Assembly: GCF_003402535.2 (NCBI RefSeq)
Contig: NZ_AP025171.1
Span: 496,001 to 560,000 of the forward strand
DNA length: 64,000 nt
Reading direction: 5' to 3'
Origin: Cupriavidus sp. P-10
GTDB taxonomy: Bacteria; Pseudomonadota; Gammaproteobacteria; Burkholderiales; Burkholderiaceae
Shown: positions 43,342 through 51,830 of the stretch, one piece after another
How positions within the stretch are numbered: position 1 is the first letter of the stretch
Layout: each line of letters starts with the position of its first letter
Position numbers and translations under genes: made by a program
Notes under the pieces: generated by a model
Seen by the model: the letters and a program-made list of their open reading frames with translations, nothing else
The model's database searches: none
Told to the model about the DNA's origin: nothing

Positions 43342-44166
43342 CTATTGCGCCAGCGCCAGCAGGCGTTTCGCCTGCTCGATCACGGGCCGGTCGACCATCT
43401 TGCCATCGACCTGCACGGCATGGCTGCCGCTAGCGGTGGCTTCGAGCACGCGGCGGGCCCAGTCAAGCTGCTCGGCGCTCGGCAGGAAGCCGGCACGCAC
43501 CGCGCCCAGCTGCGCCGGGTGGATGCACAGCTTGCCGGCAAAGCCGAGTTCGCGCGCGTAGGCGACGTCGCTGGCCAGCATGGTTTCGTCCTTCAGCGCG
43601 GTGGTGACGCCGTCCACCGGCGGCGGCAGCCCGGCCACGCGCGAAGCCAGCACGATGCGGGCGCGCGCGAACGCCAGCGCGTCGCGGGTGTGGCTGCAGC
43701 CCAGGTCGACGGCATAGTCGAGCGAGCCGAATGCCAATCGTGCCACGCCGCTGGCCGTGGCCACCGTGTCGACGTGGTGCAGGCCGAGTGCGGTCTCGAT
43801 GATAGCGACCAGCTCGCCCTGCGGGTTGATCGCGTGCAGCGCCTGCGCGATCTGCGCCAGAGCGGCGGCGTCTTCGGCCTTGGGCACCATCAGCCCGGCC
43901 AGCGCGGTGCCGGCCGGCAGCGAGCGCAGCCAGGCCAGGTCAGCCGGAAACGCGGGCGAGGCGCTGTCGTTGATGCGGACCATGGCGCGCGCAGCGGGCT
44001 TGCCCGCCAGCCAGGCGCCAATGGCTTCGCGCGCGGCGGGCTTGGCGTCGGGGTGCACGGCATCCTCGAGGTCGAGGATCATCACGTCGGGGCCTGCGGC
44101 GGCGGCCTTGTCGAAACGCTCCGGCCGGTCGCCGGGGACGAACAGGTAGGTGACTGCGGTAGACAT
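43342..44166 (-). CDS. HpcH/HpaI-family CoA ester lyase (CitE/Ccl-like)
   Basis: A 274-aa TIM-barrel lyase. LFVPGDRPERFDKA, MILDLEDAVHPDAK (Mg-binding), IIETALGL, FGSLDYAVDLG and GKLCIHPAQL are the family signature of CitE, malyl/citramalyl-CoA lyases. Such enzymes split a hydroxy-dicarboxyl-CoA into acetyl-CoA and a 2-oxo acid (glyoxylate or pyruvate). In this operon it would act right after the hydratase. The start follows GAGGAACGCCCCGC. Confidence 0.87.
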   Translation of the reverse strand: MSTAVTYLFVPGDRPERFDKAAAAGPDVMILDLEDAVHPDAKPAAREAIGAWLAGKPAARAMVRINDSASPAFPADLAWLRSLPAGTALAGLMVPKAEDAAALAQIAQALHAINPQGELVAIIETALGLHHVDTVATASGVARLAFGSLDYAVDLGCSHTRDALAFARARIVLASRVAGLPPPVDGVTTALKDETMLASDVAYARELGFAGKLCIHPAQLGAVRAGFLPSAEQLDWARRVLEATASGSHAVQVDGKMVDRPVIEQAKRLLALAQ

Positions 44167-44178
44167 GCGGGGCGTTCC

Positions 44179-45561
44179 TCAGCGTGCGGCGGGCAGCCAG
44201 TCGTTGACGTTGGGCGCCTGCTCCAGCGCCCACACGCGCGCGATGATGGCGCGCATCTCGGCCTCGCTGGCGCCATTGCGGAATGCGCCCAGCTGCAGCG
44301 CCTTGGCTTCCAGCTCGGGGCGCGACAAGGTGTTGTCCGGGTCGCCCTTGGGTACGTCCACGCGCGCGGCCAGCGTGCGGCCGTCGGTGGTCTTGACCGT
44401 GACGCGGCCGATCCACTGGCGCGGGTAAGCGGCGTTGATCTCGTTGTCGAGCTCCATCGTGACCTTGCCGCGGAAGTCGACGACTTTCGCGTCGGGCAGC
44501 GCGTACTGCTCGAATTCCGCCAGGCCGGCGTGGCCATGCACGGCAACCAGCCCCAGCACCGTGCCCATCGAGAACTTGGCCTGGTGGATGGTGGCCGGGT
44601 TGACCACCGGGCCGAGCACGTCGATCGCGCCCTGGTGCACGTGGGTGGTGACGCTGGCGATCTGGTCCGCGCTGATGCCTTCGCGCTGCATCAGCACCTT
44701 GAGCGCGTCGGCGGCCGGGTGCGTGTGGCGGCACGAGGCAAAGAACTTGAACGAGGTCTCGGCGGTGGCCCAACGGGTGCCCAGGCCATCGGTCAGCGCG
44801 GCGGGGTTGGCGTCGCTCGACATGCCGGCGGCCATGCCCTGCTTGCCTTCGAGGATCTGCTTTGCGCCGGTGAAGCCCGCGCGCGCCAGCCACGCCGATT
44901 GCAGGCCGTCGGCCGCGGCCTTGGCGGTGTGGAGCTGCTTGGAGTCGGCGGCGTCGCGCAGGAACTCCCACAGGCCGGCGGCCTGCGTGCCGGCCGAACC
45001 CAGCGCCTGGTTGATGCCTTCGGCATCCAGGTTGTATAGCTTGGCCACGGCGGCAGCGGCGGCGAGCGTGCCGACGGTGCCGGTGGTGTGGAACACGGTG
45101 TAGTGCGAACGGCCCATGAACTCGCCGATGCGGATGCCGGCCTCATAGCCGGCGATCGACGCCAGCAGCACTTCGGCACCGGTCTTGCCTTCGGCCTGCG
45201 CCGCGGCCACCACGGCCGGGAACACGACCGCGGCCGGGTGCAGCACCGAGCCGTTGTGCACGTCGTCCTGCTCGACCACATGCGACGAAGCGCCGTTGAT
45301 CAGCGCGGCGAAGTAGGGCGAGGTGCGGCGGCGGTCCACCAGCACTTCGGCGTCGCCCTGTGCGGTGCCCATGGCCGCGGCGAATTCCTGCAGGCGGCGC
45401 ACGGCGGGAGCGTCCTTGCCGGCGATGGCCGAGGCGATCCAGTCGAGGAACAGGTCCTTGGTGCGCTCGATCACGGGCGCGGGCACGTCCGTCAGCTTGA
45501 AATCGGCCAGGAACTGGCACAGCTGGCGGGTCGGGTAGTTGGTGTCTGCGGCTTGGCTCAT
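44179..45561 (-). CDS. MmgE/PrpD family protein
   Basis: A 460-aa member of the MmgE/PrpD family (2-methylcitrate dehydratase, cis-aconitate decarboxylase and relatives). Typical features are FLDWIASAIAGKD near the N-terminus, HPAAVVFPAVVAAAQAEGKT and CRHTHPAADALKVLM. ATG at 45561 is chosen with GGAGCC upstream. It sits between the CoA-transferase and lyase genes, so a C5/C6 branched dicarboxylate or tricarboxylate is likely. A terminator-like hairpin lies between it and the preceding CoA-transferase gene. Confidence 0.88.
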   Translation of the reverse strand: MSQAADTNYPTRQLCQFLADFKLTDVPAPVIERTKDLFLDWIASAIAGKDAPAVRRLQEFAAAMGTAQGDAEVLVDRRRTSPYFAALINGASSHVVEQDDVHNGSVLHPAAVVFPAVVAAAQAEGKTGAEVLLASIAGYEAGIRIGEFMGRSHYTVFHTTGTVGTLAAAAAVAKLYNLDAEGINQALGSAGTQAAGLWEFLRDAADSKQLHTAKAAADGLQSAWLARAGFTGAKQILEGKQGMAAGMSSDANPAALTDGLGTRWATAETSFKFFASCRHTHPAADALKVLMQREGISADQIASVTTHVHQGAIDVLGPVVNPATIHQAKFSMGTVLGLVAVHGHAGLAEFEQYALPDAKVVDFRGKVTMELDNEINAAYPRQWIGRVTVKTTDGRTLAARVDVPKGDPDNTLSRPELEAKALQLGAFRNGASEAEMRAIIARVWALEQAPNVNDWLPAAR

Positions 45562-45595
45562 GCAGGCTCCGATGCGGAAATGGTTTCGTGGAAAT

Positions 45596-45631
45596 GGAAA
45601 AAGCCCGGCGTCCTGTGCGAGATGGCCGGGC
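45596..45631 (-). terminator. Intra-operon terminator or attenuator
   Basis: GCCCGGC (45603-45609) and GCCGGGC (45625-45631) form a 7-bp stem; on the minus strand the hairpin is followed directly by TTTTTCC. It lies just after the CaiB stop (45641) and before the MmgE start (45561), so it should reduce expression of the three downstream genes. Confidence 0.65.
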
Positions 45632-45640
45632 GTGGTGCGT

Positions 45641-46840
45641 TCAGATGGTCTGCTTGTCGGCCAGCGCGGCGATATCGCCGTCGGCATAGCCTAGCTCGGC
45701 CAGAATCTGCCTGCTGTGCGCGCCAAGTGCCGGTACGTCGCCCATGACGGGCTCTACGCCCGACAGGTTGGCGGGCGGCAGCAGCGCGCCGATCGGGCCG
45801 CCCGGGGTGGCCACTTCGCGCCAGCGCTGGCGTGCCTGCAACTGCGGATGGTTCCATACGCCCTCGATGTCGTTCATCGGGGCATTGGCGATCTGCGCCT
45901 CGTCGAGCAGTGCCTCGGCCTGCGCCACGGTCATCGACGCGAAGCGCGCTTCGATGATGGCGGTGAGTTCGGGGCGATTGCGCACGCGGGCCGTGTTGCT
46001 GGAGAAGCGTTCGTCCTGCGCCAGTTCCCGGTTGCCGAGCACGATCTCGCAGAAGCTGGCGAACTCGCGTTCGTTCTGCACGCTGAAGATCACGCTGCCA
46101 TCGCCGGTGCGATGCACGCCATACGGGGCGATGGTCGGATGCGAAGCGCCGAAGCGCGCCGGCGGCTTGCCGCCGTAGTGGCCGAAGTAGAGGACCTGGT
46201 TCATCCACTCGGCCATCGCCTCGAGCATGGTCACCTGCACGCGCAGGCCCTTGCCGGTGCGGCCACGCTGCAGCAGCGCCGAAAGGATGCCGCTGTAGGC
46301 GTACATGCCGGCCGAGATGTCGGCGATCGAAACGCCGGCGCGCGACGGCTCGTTCGGGCCGCCGGTGAGGCCCACCAGGCCGGCGGCGGCCTGGATCAGC
46401 AGGTCGTAGGCCTTCTTGTCGCGATAGGGGCCGGAGTCGCCATAGCCCGAGATGTCGCAGACGATGAGCTTGTCGTACTTGCCGTGCAGGCTGTCGAAGT
46501 CCAGGCCCATGCGCGCGGCCGCGCCGGGGGCGAGGTTCTGCACCAGCACATCGGCATCGGCCAGCAGCCGGTGCAGGATGGTCTGCGCCTCCTGATCCTT
46601 CAGGTCCAGGGTCAGGCTTTCCTTGCCCCGGTTGAGCCACACAAAGTACGAGGCCTGGCCGTGCACGGACTGGTCATAGCCGCGCGCGAAGTCGCCCACG
46701 CCGGGACGCTCGATCTTGATGACGCGGGCACCAAGGTCGGCAAGCTGGCGAGTGGCGAAGGGGGCCGCAACCGCGTGTTCGAGCGAGACCACGCGGATGC
46801 CGTCGAGCGGGCGGATGCCCTTGGAGTTGTCAGGGGACAT
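45641..46840 (-). CDS. CaiB/BaiF family III CoA-transferase
   Basis: A 399-aa class III CoA-transferase. RVVSLEHAVAAPFATRQLAD at the N-terminus, VLVQNLAPGAAARMGLDFD, and the catalytic Asp in VSIADISAGMYAYSG. It moves CoA from a donor such as succinyl-CoA to a carboxylic acid, making the activated substrate of the pathway. The gene starts 10 bases after the dehydrogenase stop, so they are co-transcribed. Confidence 0.9.
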   Translation of the reverse strand: MSPDNSKGIRPLDGIRVVSLEHAVAAPFATRQLADLGARVIKIERPGVGDFARGYDQSVHGQASYFVWLNRGKESLTLDLKDQEAQTILHRLLADADVLVQNLAPGAAARMGLDFDSLHGKYDKLIVCDISGYGDSGPYRDKKAYDLLIQAAAGLVGLTGGPNEPSRAGVSIADISAGMYAYSGILSALLQRGRTGKGLRVQVTMLEAMAEWMNQVLYFGHYGGKPPARFGASHPTIAPYGVHRTGDGSVIFSVQNEREFASFCEIVLGNRELAQDERFSSNTARVRNRPELTAIIEARFASMTVAQAEALLDEAQIANAPMNDIEGVWNHPQLQARQRWREVATPGGPIGALLPPANLSGVEPVMGDVPALGAHSRQILAELGYADGDIAALADKQTI

Positions 46841-46850
46841 GCAAAAAGCC

Positions 46851-48020
46851 TCAGAACGAACGCGGCAGTTCGAGCACGTGCTCGGCCACGTAGGACAGGA
46901 TCAGGTTGGTGGAAATCGGCGCGACCTGGTACAGGCGCGTTTCGCGGAACTTGCGCTCGATGTCGTACTCTGCGGCAAAGCCGAAGCCGCCGTGCGTCTG
47001 CAGGCAGACGTTGGCCGCTTCCCACGAGGCATCGGCCGCCAGCAGCTTGGCGATATTGGCTTCCTTGCCGCACGGCTTGCCGGCATCGAACAGCCGCGCC
47101 GCCTTGTAGCGCATCAGGCTGGCGGCCTCGACGTTGATGTACGAGCGTGCGATCGGGAACTGCACGGCCTGGTTCTGGCCGATCGGGCGGTCGAACACGA
47201 TGCGGTCGCGCGCATAGTTGCTGGCGCGCCCGACAAACCAGTAGCCGTCGCCGACGCACTCGGCGGCGATCAGGATGCGCTCGGCGTTGAGGCCGTCGAG
47301 GATGTACTTGAGGCCCTTGCCTTCCTCGCCGATCAGGTTCTCGGCTGGCACCTCAAGATTGTCGAAGAACAGCTCGTTGGTCTCGTGGTTGACCATGTTG
47401 CGGATCGGCTTGACCGTCAGGCCCTTGCCGATGGCATCGCGCAGGTCGACCACGAACACCGACAGCCCCTCGGACTTGCGCTTGACCTGGTCCAGCGGCG
47501 TGGTGCGCGCCAGCAGCAGCATCAGGTCGGAGTGCTGCACGCGCGAAATCCATACCTTCTGGCCATTGACGATGTACTTGTCGCCCTGGCGTACCGCGGT
47601 GGTCTTGAGCTTGGTGGTGTCGGTGCCGGTGGTGGGCTCGGTCACGGCCATCGACTGCATGCGCAGATCGCCCGAGGCGATGCCCGGCAGCCAGCGGCGC
47701 TTCTGTTCTTCGGAGCCGTGGCGCAGCAGGCAGCCCATCACGTACATCTGGCCGTGGCAGGCTCCGGAATTGCCGCCGCTGCGGTTGATCTCTTCCATGA
47801 TGACGGAGGCCGCGGTCAGCGACAGGCCCGAGCCGCCATAGCTCTCGGGAATCAGGGCCGACAGCCAGCCGGCCTGGGTCAGCGCCTGCACGAAACGCTC
47901 GGGAAAGGCTTCCTGCTCTTCCACGCGCTGCCAGTATGCCGAATCGAAGCCGGCGCAAAGATCGCGCACGGCCTCGCGGATTTCGGGATACAGCTGCTCT
48001 GGATCCTGTTCTGCAAGCAT
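46851..48020 (-). CDS. Acyl-CoA dehydrogenase with helix-G catalytic base
   Basis: A 389-aa acyl-CoA dehydrogenase: AVTEPTTGTDTTKLKT, VNGQKVWISRVQHSDLM and LQTHGGFGFAAEYDIER. The canonical YEG glutamate position reads YQV (Gln365); Glu247 in NAERILIA aligns with the base used by isovaleryl-CoA and long-chain enzymes. This favours a branched substrate. As first gene of the operon it could form mesaconyl-CoA from methylsuccinyl-CoA or a similar reaction, but this is inferred. Confidence 0.85.
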   Translation of the reverse strand: MLAEQDPEQLYPEIREAVRDLCAGFDSAYWQRVEEQEAFPERFVQALTQAGWLSALIPESYGGSGLSLTAASVIMEEINRSGGNSGACHGQMYVMGCLLRHGSEEQKRRWLPGIASGDLRMQSMAVTEPTTGTDTTKLKTTAVRQGDKYIVNGQKVWISRVQHSDLMLLLARTTPLDQVKRKSEGLSVFVVDLRDAIGKGLTVKPIRNMVNHETNELFFDNLEVPAENLIGEEGKGLKYILDGLNAERILIAAECVGDGYWFVGRASNYARDRIVFDRPIGQNQAVQFPIARSYINVEAASLMRYKAARLFDAGKPCGKEANIAKLLAADASWEAANVCLQTHGGFGFAAEYDIERKFRETRLYQVAPISTNLILSYVAEHVLELPRSF

Positions 48021-48165
48021 GGGGAGGCCCCGTCTGATTCGAATGCGGCCATTATTCCCGACCCCCCTGTTCGCCGAAATTCGGATTTGCGAAAGAGCGG
48101 CTTAGGGTCGCCGGAAGCGCTTGCGGCGCCCTATGCACCTGGTTGCGCAGCGGGTCCGGAACGCA

Positions 48166-48190
48166 AGACGCCCGGCTTGGCCGGGCGTCT
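48166..48190 (-). terminator. Hairpin downstream of the 24-aa protein gene
   Basis: AGACGCCCGGC (48166-48176) pairs perfectly with GCCGGGCGTCT (48180-48190), loop TTG. It lies 50 bases past the stop of the minus-strand small gene. The minus strand continues TGCGTTCC, with no long T-run. Confidence 0.55.
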
Positions 48191-48240
48191 GAGGTATTTC
48201 CAGGCAGGGCGCGTGGCCCTGCGGCAGTGTCAGCGTGGTG

Positions 48241-48315
48241 TCAATGTACGAACAGCCAGATCAGGATCAGGACGAAGGCCGGGACACCAAGTAGCCAGGC
48301 GAGGATGTAGGGCAT
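48241..48315 (-). CDS. 24-aa membrane microprotein
   Basis: MPYILAWLLGVPAFVLILIW followed by LFVH and stop: a single hydrophobic helix with almost no tails. AGGAGCT lies 8 bases before the ATG, an excellent ribosome site, and a hairpin follows the gene. These two signals make it credible despite its size. Function unknown; such one-helix proteins often modulate membrane complexes. Confidence 0.65.
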   Translation of the reverse strand: MPYILAWLLGVPAFVLILIWLFVH

Positions 48316-48519
48316 GGTGTAGCTCCTGTTTTGCACTAGTCGTGGTGATTCCAATATAGGGTCGGCCCCGCGACGGGACTGTCGGGGAGCTTCCGCTTGC
48401 CGTGTAGGACGCCGCCGCACGCCCGGGTAGGGCGTTGCCGCATCGATGTGCGGCCCGCGCCAGGGGCTCGCGGCGCGTGCTACGCTCAGGTCTGTACCAA
48501 AGCACCTGGAGGGCGGGCG

Positions 48520-48987
48520 ATGGACGGGGTCTGGTCGGAAATCTACAGCGCCATCCGCGCCGAATTCAGCGATGTGCCCGACGCCGGAGAAGCCACCCGC
48601 ATCCTGGTGCGGCTGACCGTGGCGGTGGTGCTGGGCGGGCTGATCGGCTATGAGCGGGAGGCCTCGGGCAAGGCCGCCGGGCTGCGCACCCATATGCTGG
48701 TGGCGCTGGGCTCGGCACTGTTCGTGCTGGTGCCGCTGCAGGCGGGCGTGCCGCTGGCGGACATCAGCCGTGTGCTGCAGGGGCTGACCGCCGGGATCGG
48801 CTTCCTGGGCGCGGGTGCGATCCTGAAGCAGAACAGCGAAGCCGACATCAAGGGCCTGACCACGGCAGCCAGCATCTGGATGGTGGCGGCGATCGGCGTG
48901 GCAGCAGGGCTCGGGCGCGACACCACGGCGGTGATCGCCACGGTATTCACGCTGGTCATCCTGCAAATCCTGCTGCGCCTGAAATAG
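48520..48987 (+). CDS. MgtC/SapB family membrane protein
   Basis: A 155-aa inner-membrane protein with about four hydrophobic segments. GGLIGYEREASGKAAGLRTH, GIGFLGAGAIL and GLTTAASIWMVAAIGVAAG are the MgtC/SapB signature. It lacks the C-terminal soluble domain of virulence MgtC. The start at 48520 follows CTGGAGGG. It stands alone, divergent from the 24-aa gene, and may act in magnesium or envelope homeostasis. Confidence 0.88.
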   Translation: MDGVWSEIYSAIRAEFSDVPDAGEATRILVRLTVAVVLGGLIGYEREASGKAAGLRTHMLVALGSALFVLVPLQAGVPLADISRVLQGLTAGIGFLGAGAILKQNSEADIKGLTTAASIWMVAAIGVAAGLGRDTTAVIATVFTLVILQILLRLK

Positions 48988-49137
48988 CGCTGCGGCAGGC
49001 AACACGCCGGCCCTCCCCCCGGCTTGCGCCAATCTCCTTCCAATGCGCGCCAGCGCACGCTGCGCAGGCAAGCGCCGGCCTATGCTGTGCAGACTGTTCC
49101 GCGACGACGGAGCAGGCAGTAGGCAGGGGAGAGTGGC

Positions 49138-49647
49138 ATGAAATCATCGATCCGTGACGATGCGGCGCTGGCCGTCTTCGTGGGCCCGCGCTACGCGTAT
49201 TACAGCGGCCGCTGGGCCCTGGCCGGGGCGCGCGGCGGCATGTCGTGGAACTGGGCGGCATGCCTGCTCGGCCCGTTCTGGATGGCCTACCGGCGCATGT
49301 ACTGGCAAGTGGGCGTCTATGCGGTGATTGTCTGCGCGGAGCCGGTGCTGCATGCGCTGTTCCGCTTCAACATGCCGCTGGCGCTGTCCCGGCCGCTGCT
49401 GTATGCGCTGGCGCTGTTGCTGGGCATGTATGGCAACCAGCTGTACCGCTGGCATGCCGAATCCACCATCCGGCGCCTGCGCGAATACCACTGGTCGCCG
49501 GAGCTGGTCAACGATTCGCTGGCGCGCTGTGGCCGCACCAGCTGGCCGGGCGTGTTCGCCATGGGGCTGCTGCTGGCGGTGATGGCAGTCTCGCTGCGCC
49601 CGCTGGCCGGGCTGGTAGCGCATTCCGCGGGGCTGGCCGCCGGCTGA
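49138..49647 (+). CDS. DUF2628 membrane protein
   Basis: A 169-aa protein with an N-terminal FVGPRYAYYSGRW segment, a MSWNWAACLLGPFWMAYRRM motif typical of DUF2628, and about three hydrophobic stretches (about 60-75, 85-100 and 138-155). AGGGGAGAGTGGC precedes the start. Function not known for the family. It is separated from mgtC-like and LysR genes by short gaps and is not obviously in an operon. Confidence 0.8.
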   Translation: MKSSIRDDAALAVFVGPRYAYYSGRWALAGARGGMSWNWAACLLGPFWMAYRRMYWQVGVYAVIVCAEPVLHALFRFNMPLALSRPLLYALALLLGMYGNQLYRWHAESTIRRLREYHWSPELVNDSLARCGRTSWPGVFAMGLLLAVMAVSLRPLAGLVAHSAGLAAG

Positions 49648-49707
49648 TGCGGCGTGCGGCGCGTTCGTTGCGTTCGTTGCCTTCGTCGCGCCGCGCTTCC
49701 ACCGTAC

Positions 49708-50610
49708 TTACACCGGCTCGCGCGCCGCGTCGACCAGGTACTGGATCAGGGTCTCGGCAAACTGGGGCAACTCGCGCCCGGGGCGCCGGACCAGGCGCAG
49801 CTCGCGCTTGGCCCATTCGTCTTCCAGCTGGATAAAGCGCAGCACCTTGCGGCTGGCATAGCGCCGCGCGCAGCTGTTGGGCACGATGGCGATGCCGGCA
49901 CCGGCCTCTACCATGCGGCACACCGCGTCGAAACTGCCGACCTGGATGCGCAGGCTGATGCGCTTGCCCATGCCGCTGGCAATGCGGTCCAGGAACGACT
50001 GGATCGCGCTGAACTGGTTCAGCCCGACGAAGCGGCAGGTATCGAGCAGGTCGGCGAAATGCAGCCGCTTGAACGCCGGCAGCGGGTGGTTCACCGGGGC
50101 GATGACGATCAGCTCGTCGCTGCACAGGTGCATCACGTCCAGGTCCTGCGTGGCGACTTCACCCGCGACGATGCCCAGATCGGCCGCGCCCGCGCTGATG
50201 GCCGACACGATTTCCTGCGACAGGTGCTCTTCCAGTTCGATATCCACGTCGGGGTTCTCGGTCAGGAAGCGCGACACACCGGTGGCCAGGAAGGAGTTGG
50301 TGGCGGTGGTATTGGCCAGCAGCCGCACGCGCCCCTTGATGCCCTTGGCGTAGGGGCGCAGGTCGGCGTGCAGGCATTCCAGTTCGCGGAAGACCTCGCG
50401 CGCATGAAGCAGCAGCGCGTCACCGGCCGGAGTCAGGCGAACGCCCTTGACCTGGCGGATCAGCAATTGTGTCTGGAACGCCTCTTCCAGCTGCTTGATC
50501 CGGGTGCTGGCCGCCGGCAGCGACAGGAAGCTGCGCTCCGCGGCGCGGGTGAGGTTTTCCGTCTCGCCGACGTTCAGGAAAAGGCGCAGATCGGTCAGGT
50601 CGTAATGCAT
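49708..50610 (-). CDS. LysR-family transcriptional regulator
   Basis: A 300-aa LysR regulator: N-terminal winged HTH (LRLFLNVGETENLTRAAERS, then SLPAASTRIKQLEEAFQTQL) and a periplasmic-binding-like effector domain with VEAGAGIAIVPNSCA. It is transcribed away from the SDR-CaiB pair at 50915-53081, the usual arrangement for a LysR regulator and its target. The co-inducer is probably an acid or CoA ester but is unknown. Confidence 0.9.
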   Translation of the reverse strand: MHYDLTDLRLFLNVGETENLTRAAERSFLSLPAASTRIKQLEEAFQTQLLIRQVKGVRLTPAGDALLLHAREVFRELECLHADLRPYAKGIKGRVRLLANTTATNSFLATGVSRFLTENPDVDIELEEHLSQEIVSAISAGAADLGIVAGEVATQDLDVMHLCSDELIVIAPVNHPLPAFKRLHFADLLDTCRFVGLNQFSAIQSFLDRIASGMGKRISLRIQVGSFDAVCRMVEAGAGIAIVPNSCARRYASRKVLRFIQLEDEWAKRELRLVRRPGRELPQFAETLIQYLVDAAREPV

Positions 50611-50639
50611 GGGCTTCCGTCAGGCCAAAGGCCACTTTT

Positions 50640-50710
50640 GTGATTCGTGAATTCCAAAGACGCGGGTGCCAATTTATCGTATCCCACGCGGCAATGACAT
50701 CCGGAATCAC
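50640..50710. promoter_or_regulatory. Candidate LysR operator region
   Basis: GTGATTC (50640-50646) and GAATCAC (50704-50710) are exact inverted repeats 57 bases apart, and the first contains the short dyad ATTCGTGAAT. They lie 30-100 bases before the LysR start in the divergent region. The LysR T-N11-A pattern was not checked against related operators. Confidence 0.35.
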
Positions 50711-50829
50711 AGCACCCGGGCGTCGCCGGTCTGGTGGCGAGCCGATAATCGCACCGGAATTCGGACCGGACCGACATGTGAATGGCGAATCCGGACGATC
50801 ATCGCGCCGTACGTACCAGTTTCGCCGTA

Positions 50830-50856
50830 CGCACCGTAGGCACCGTAACCACCGTA
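50830..50856. repeat. Three 9-bp tandem repeats (xxCACCGTA)
   Basis: CGCACCGTA, GGCACCGTA and ACCACCGTA follow one another, preceded by CGCCGTACG twice (about 50805 and 50823). They lie 60-85 bases before the SDR start. They could be short iterons or slippage products. Confidence 0.5.
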
Positions 50857-50914
50857 CCGATGGGCAGCGGTGACCGGATGACAGCATTTCAGAGGATTTG
50901 AGAGGAGCAAGGCA

Positions 50915-51829
50915 ATGAGCGGTTTGATGGCAGGCAAGGTTGCGCTGGTGACGGGCGCGGGTGGCGGGATCGGGCGCGGGATCGCGCTGGCATTGGCTGC
51001 CGCCGGCGCCAAGGTGGTGGTCAATGACCTGGGCGTGTCGATGACCGGCGAGGGCGGCGACACGGGCCCCGCGCAGCGCGTGGTGGAAGAAATCCGCGCC
51101 GCCGGCGGCGAGGCCGTGGCCAACACGGACAGCGTCTCGACCTGGAACGGCGCCAACGCCATCGTGCAATGCGCGCTGGACAACTTCGGCCGCATCGACG
51201 CGGTGGTCAACAACGCGGGCAACCTGCGCGACCGCATGTTCTTCAAGATGAACGAAGAAGAATGGCGCTCGGTGATCGACGTGCACCTGCACGGCACCTT
51301 CTTCGTCAGCCGCGCCGCGGCCAACTACTTCAAGGACCAGGAGAGCGGTGCCTACGTGCACATGACTTCCACCTCGGGCCTGATCGGCAACCTGGGCCAG
51401 GCCAACTACTCGGCGGCCAAGCTGGGCATCGCGGCGCTGTCCAAGTCGATCGCGCTGGACATGCAGCGTTTCAACGTGCGCTCGAACTGCATCGCGCCGT
51501 TCGCCTGGAGCCGCATGACCAGCTCGATCCCGGCCGAAACCCCGGAAGAGAAGGCCCGCGTGGCCAAGCTGCAGAAGATGGAAGCCGGCAAGATCGCCCC
51601 GGTGGCGGTGTACCTGGCCAGCGATGCTGCGTCCGAAGTCAACGGCCAGATCTTCGCGGTGCGTGCCAACGAAATCATGCTGATGAGCCAGCCGCGCCCG
51701 GTGCGCTCGGTGCATATGAGCGAAGGCTGGACCCCGGAAAGCGTGGCCGAGATCGCCATGCCGGCGATGCGCAACAGCTTCTTCAAGCTGGAGCGTTCGC
51801 CCGACGTGATCGGCTGGGACCCGATCTGA
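50915..51829 (+). CDS. SDR, hydroxyacyl-CoA dehydrogenase domain type
   Basis: A 304-aa SDR with TGAGGGIGRG at 14-23, VVNNAGN, Ser154 and Tyr165-x3-Lys169. The insertion VNDLGVSMTGEG after beta-strand 2 and the long C-terminus are typical of the multifunctional-enzyme 2 / (3R)-hydroxyacyl-CoA dehydrogenase branch. GAGGAGCAAGGCA precedes the start. The CaiB-type gene begins one base after its stop, so both are made from one transcript under the LysR gene. Confidence 0.87.
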   Translation: MSGLMAGKVALVTGAGGGIGRGIALALAAAGAKVVVNDLGVSMTGEGGDTGPAQRVVEEIRAAGGEAVANTDSVSTWNGANAIVQCALDNFGRIDAVVNNAGNLRDRMFFKMNEEEWRSVIDVHLHGTFFVSRAAANYFKDQESGAYVHMTSTSGLIGNLGQANYSAAKLGIAALSKSIALDMQRFNVRSNCIAPFAWSRMTSSIPAETPEEKARVAKLQKMEAGKIAPVAVYLASDAASEVNGQIFAVRANEIMLMSQPRPVRSVHMSEGWTPESVAEIAMPAMRNSFFKLERSPDVIGWDPI

Positions 51830-51830
51830 G

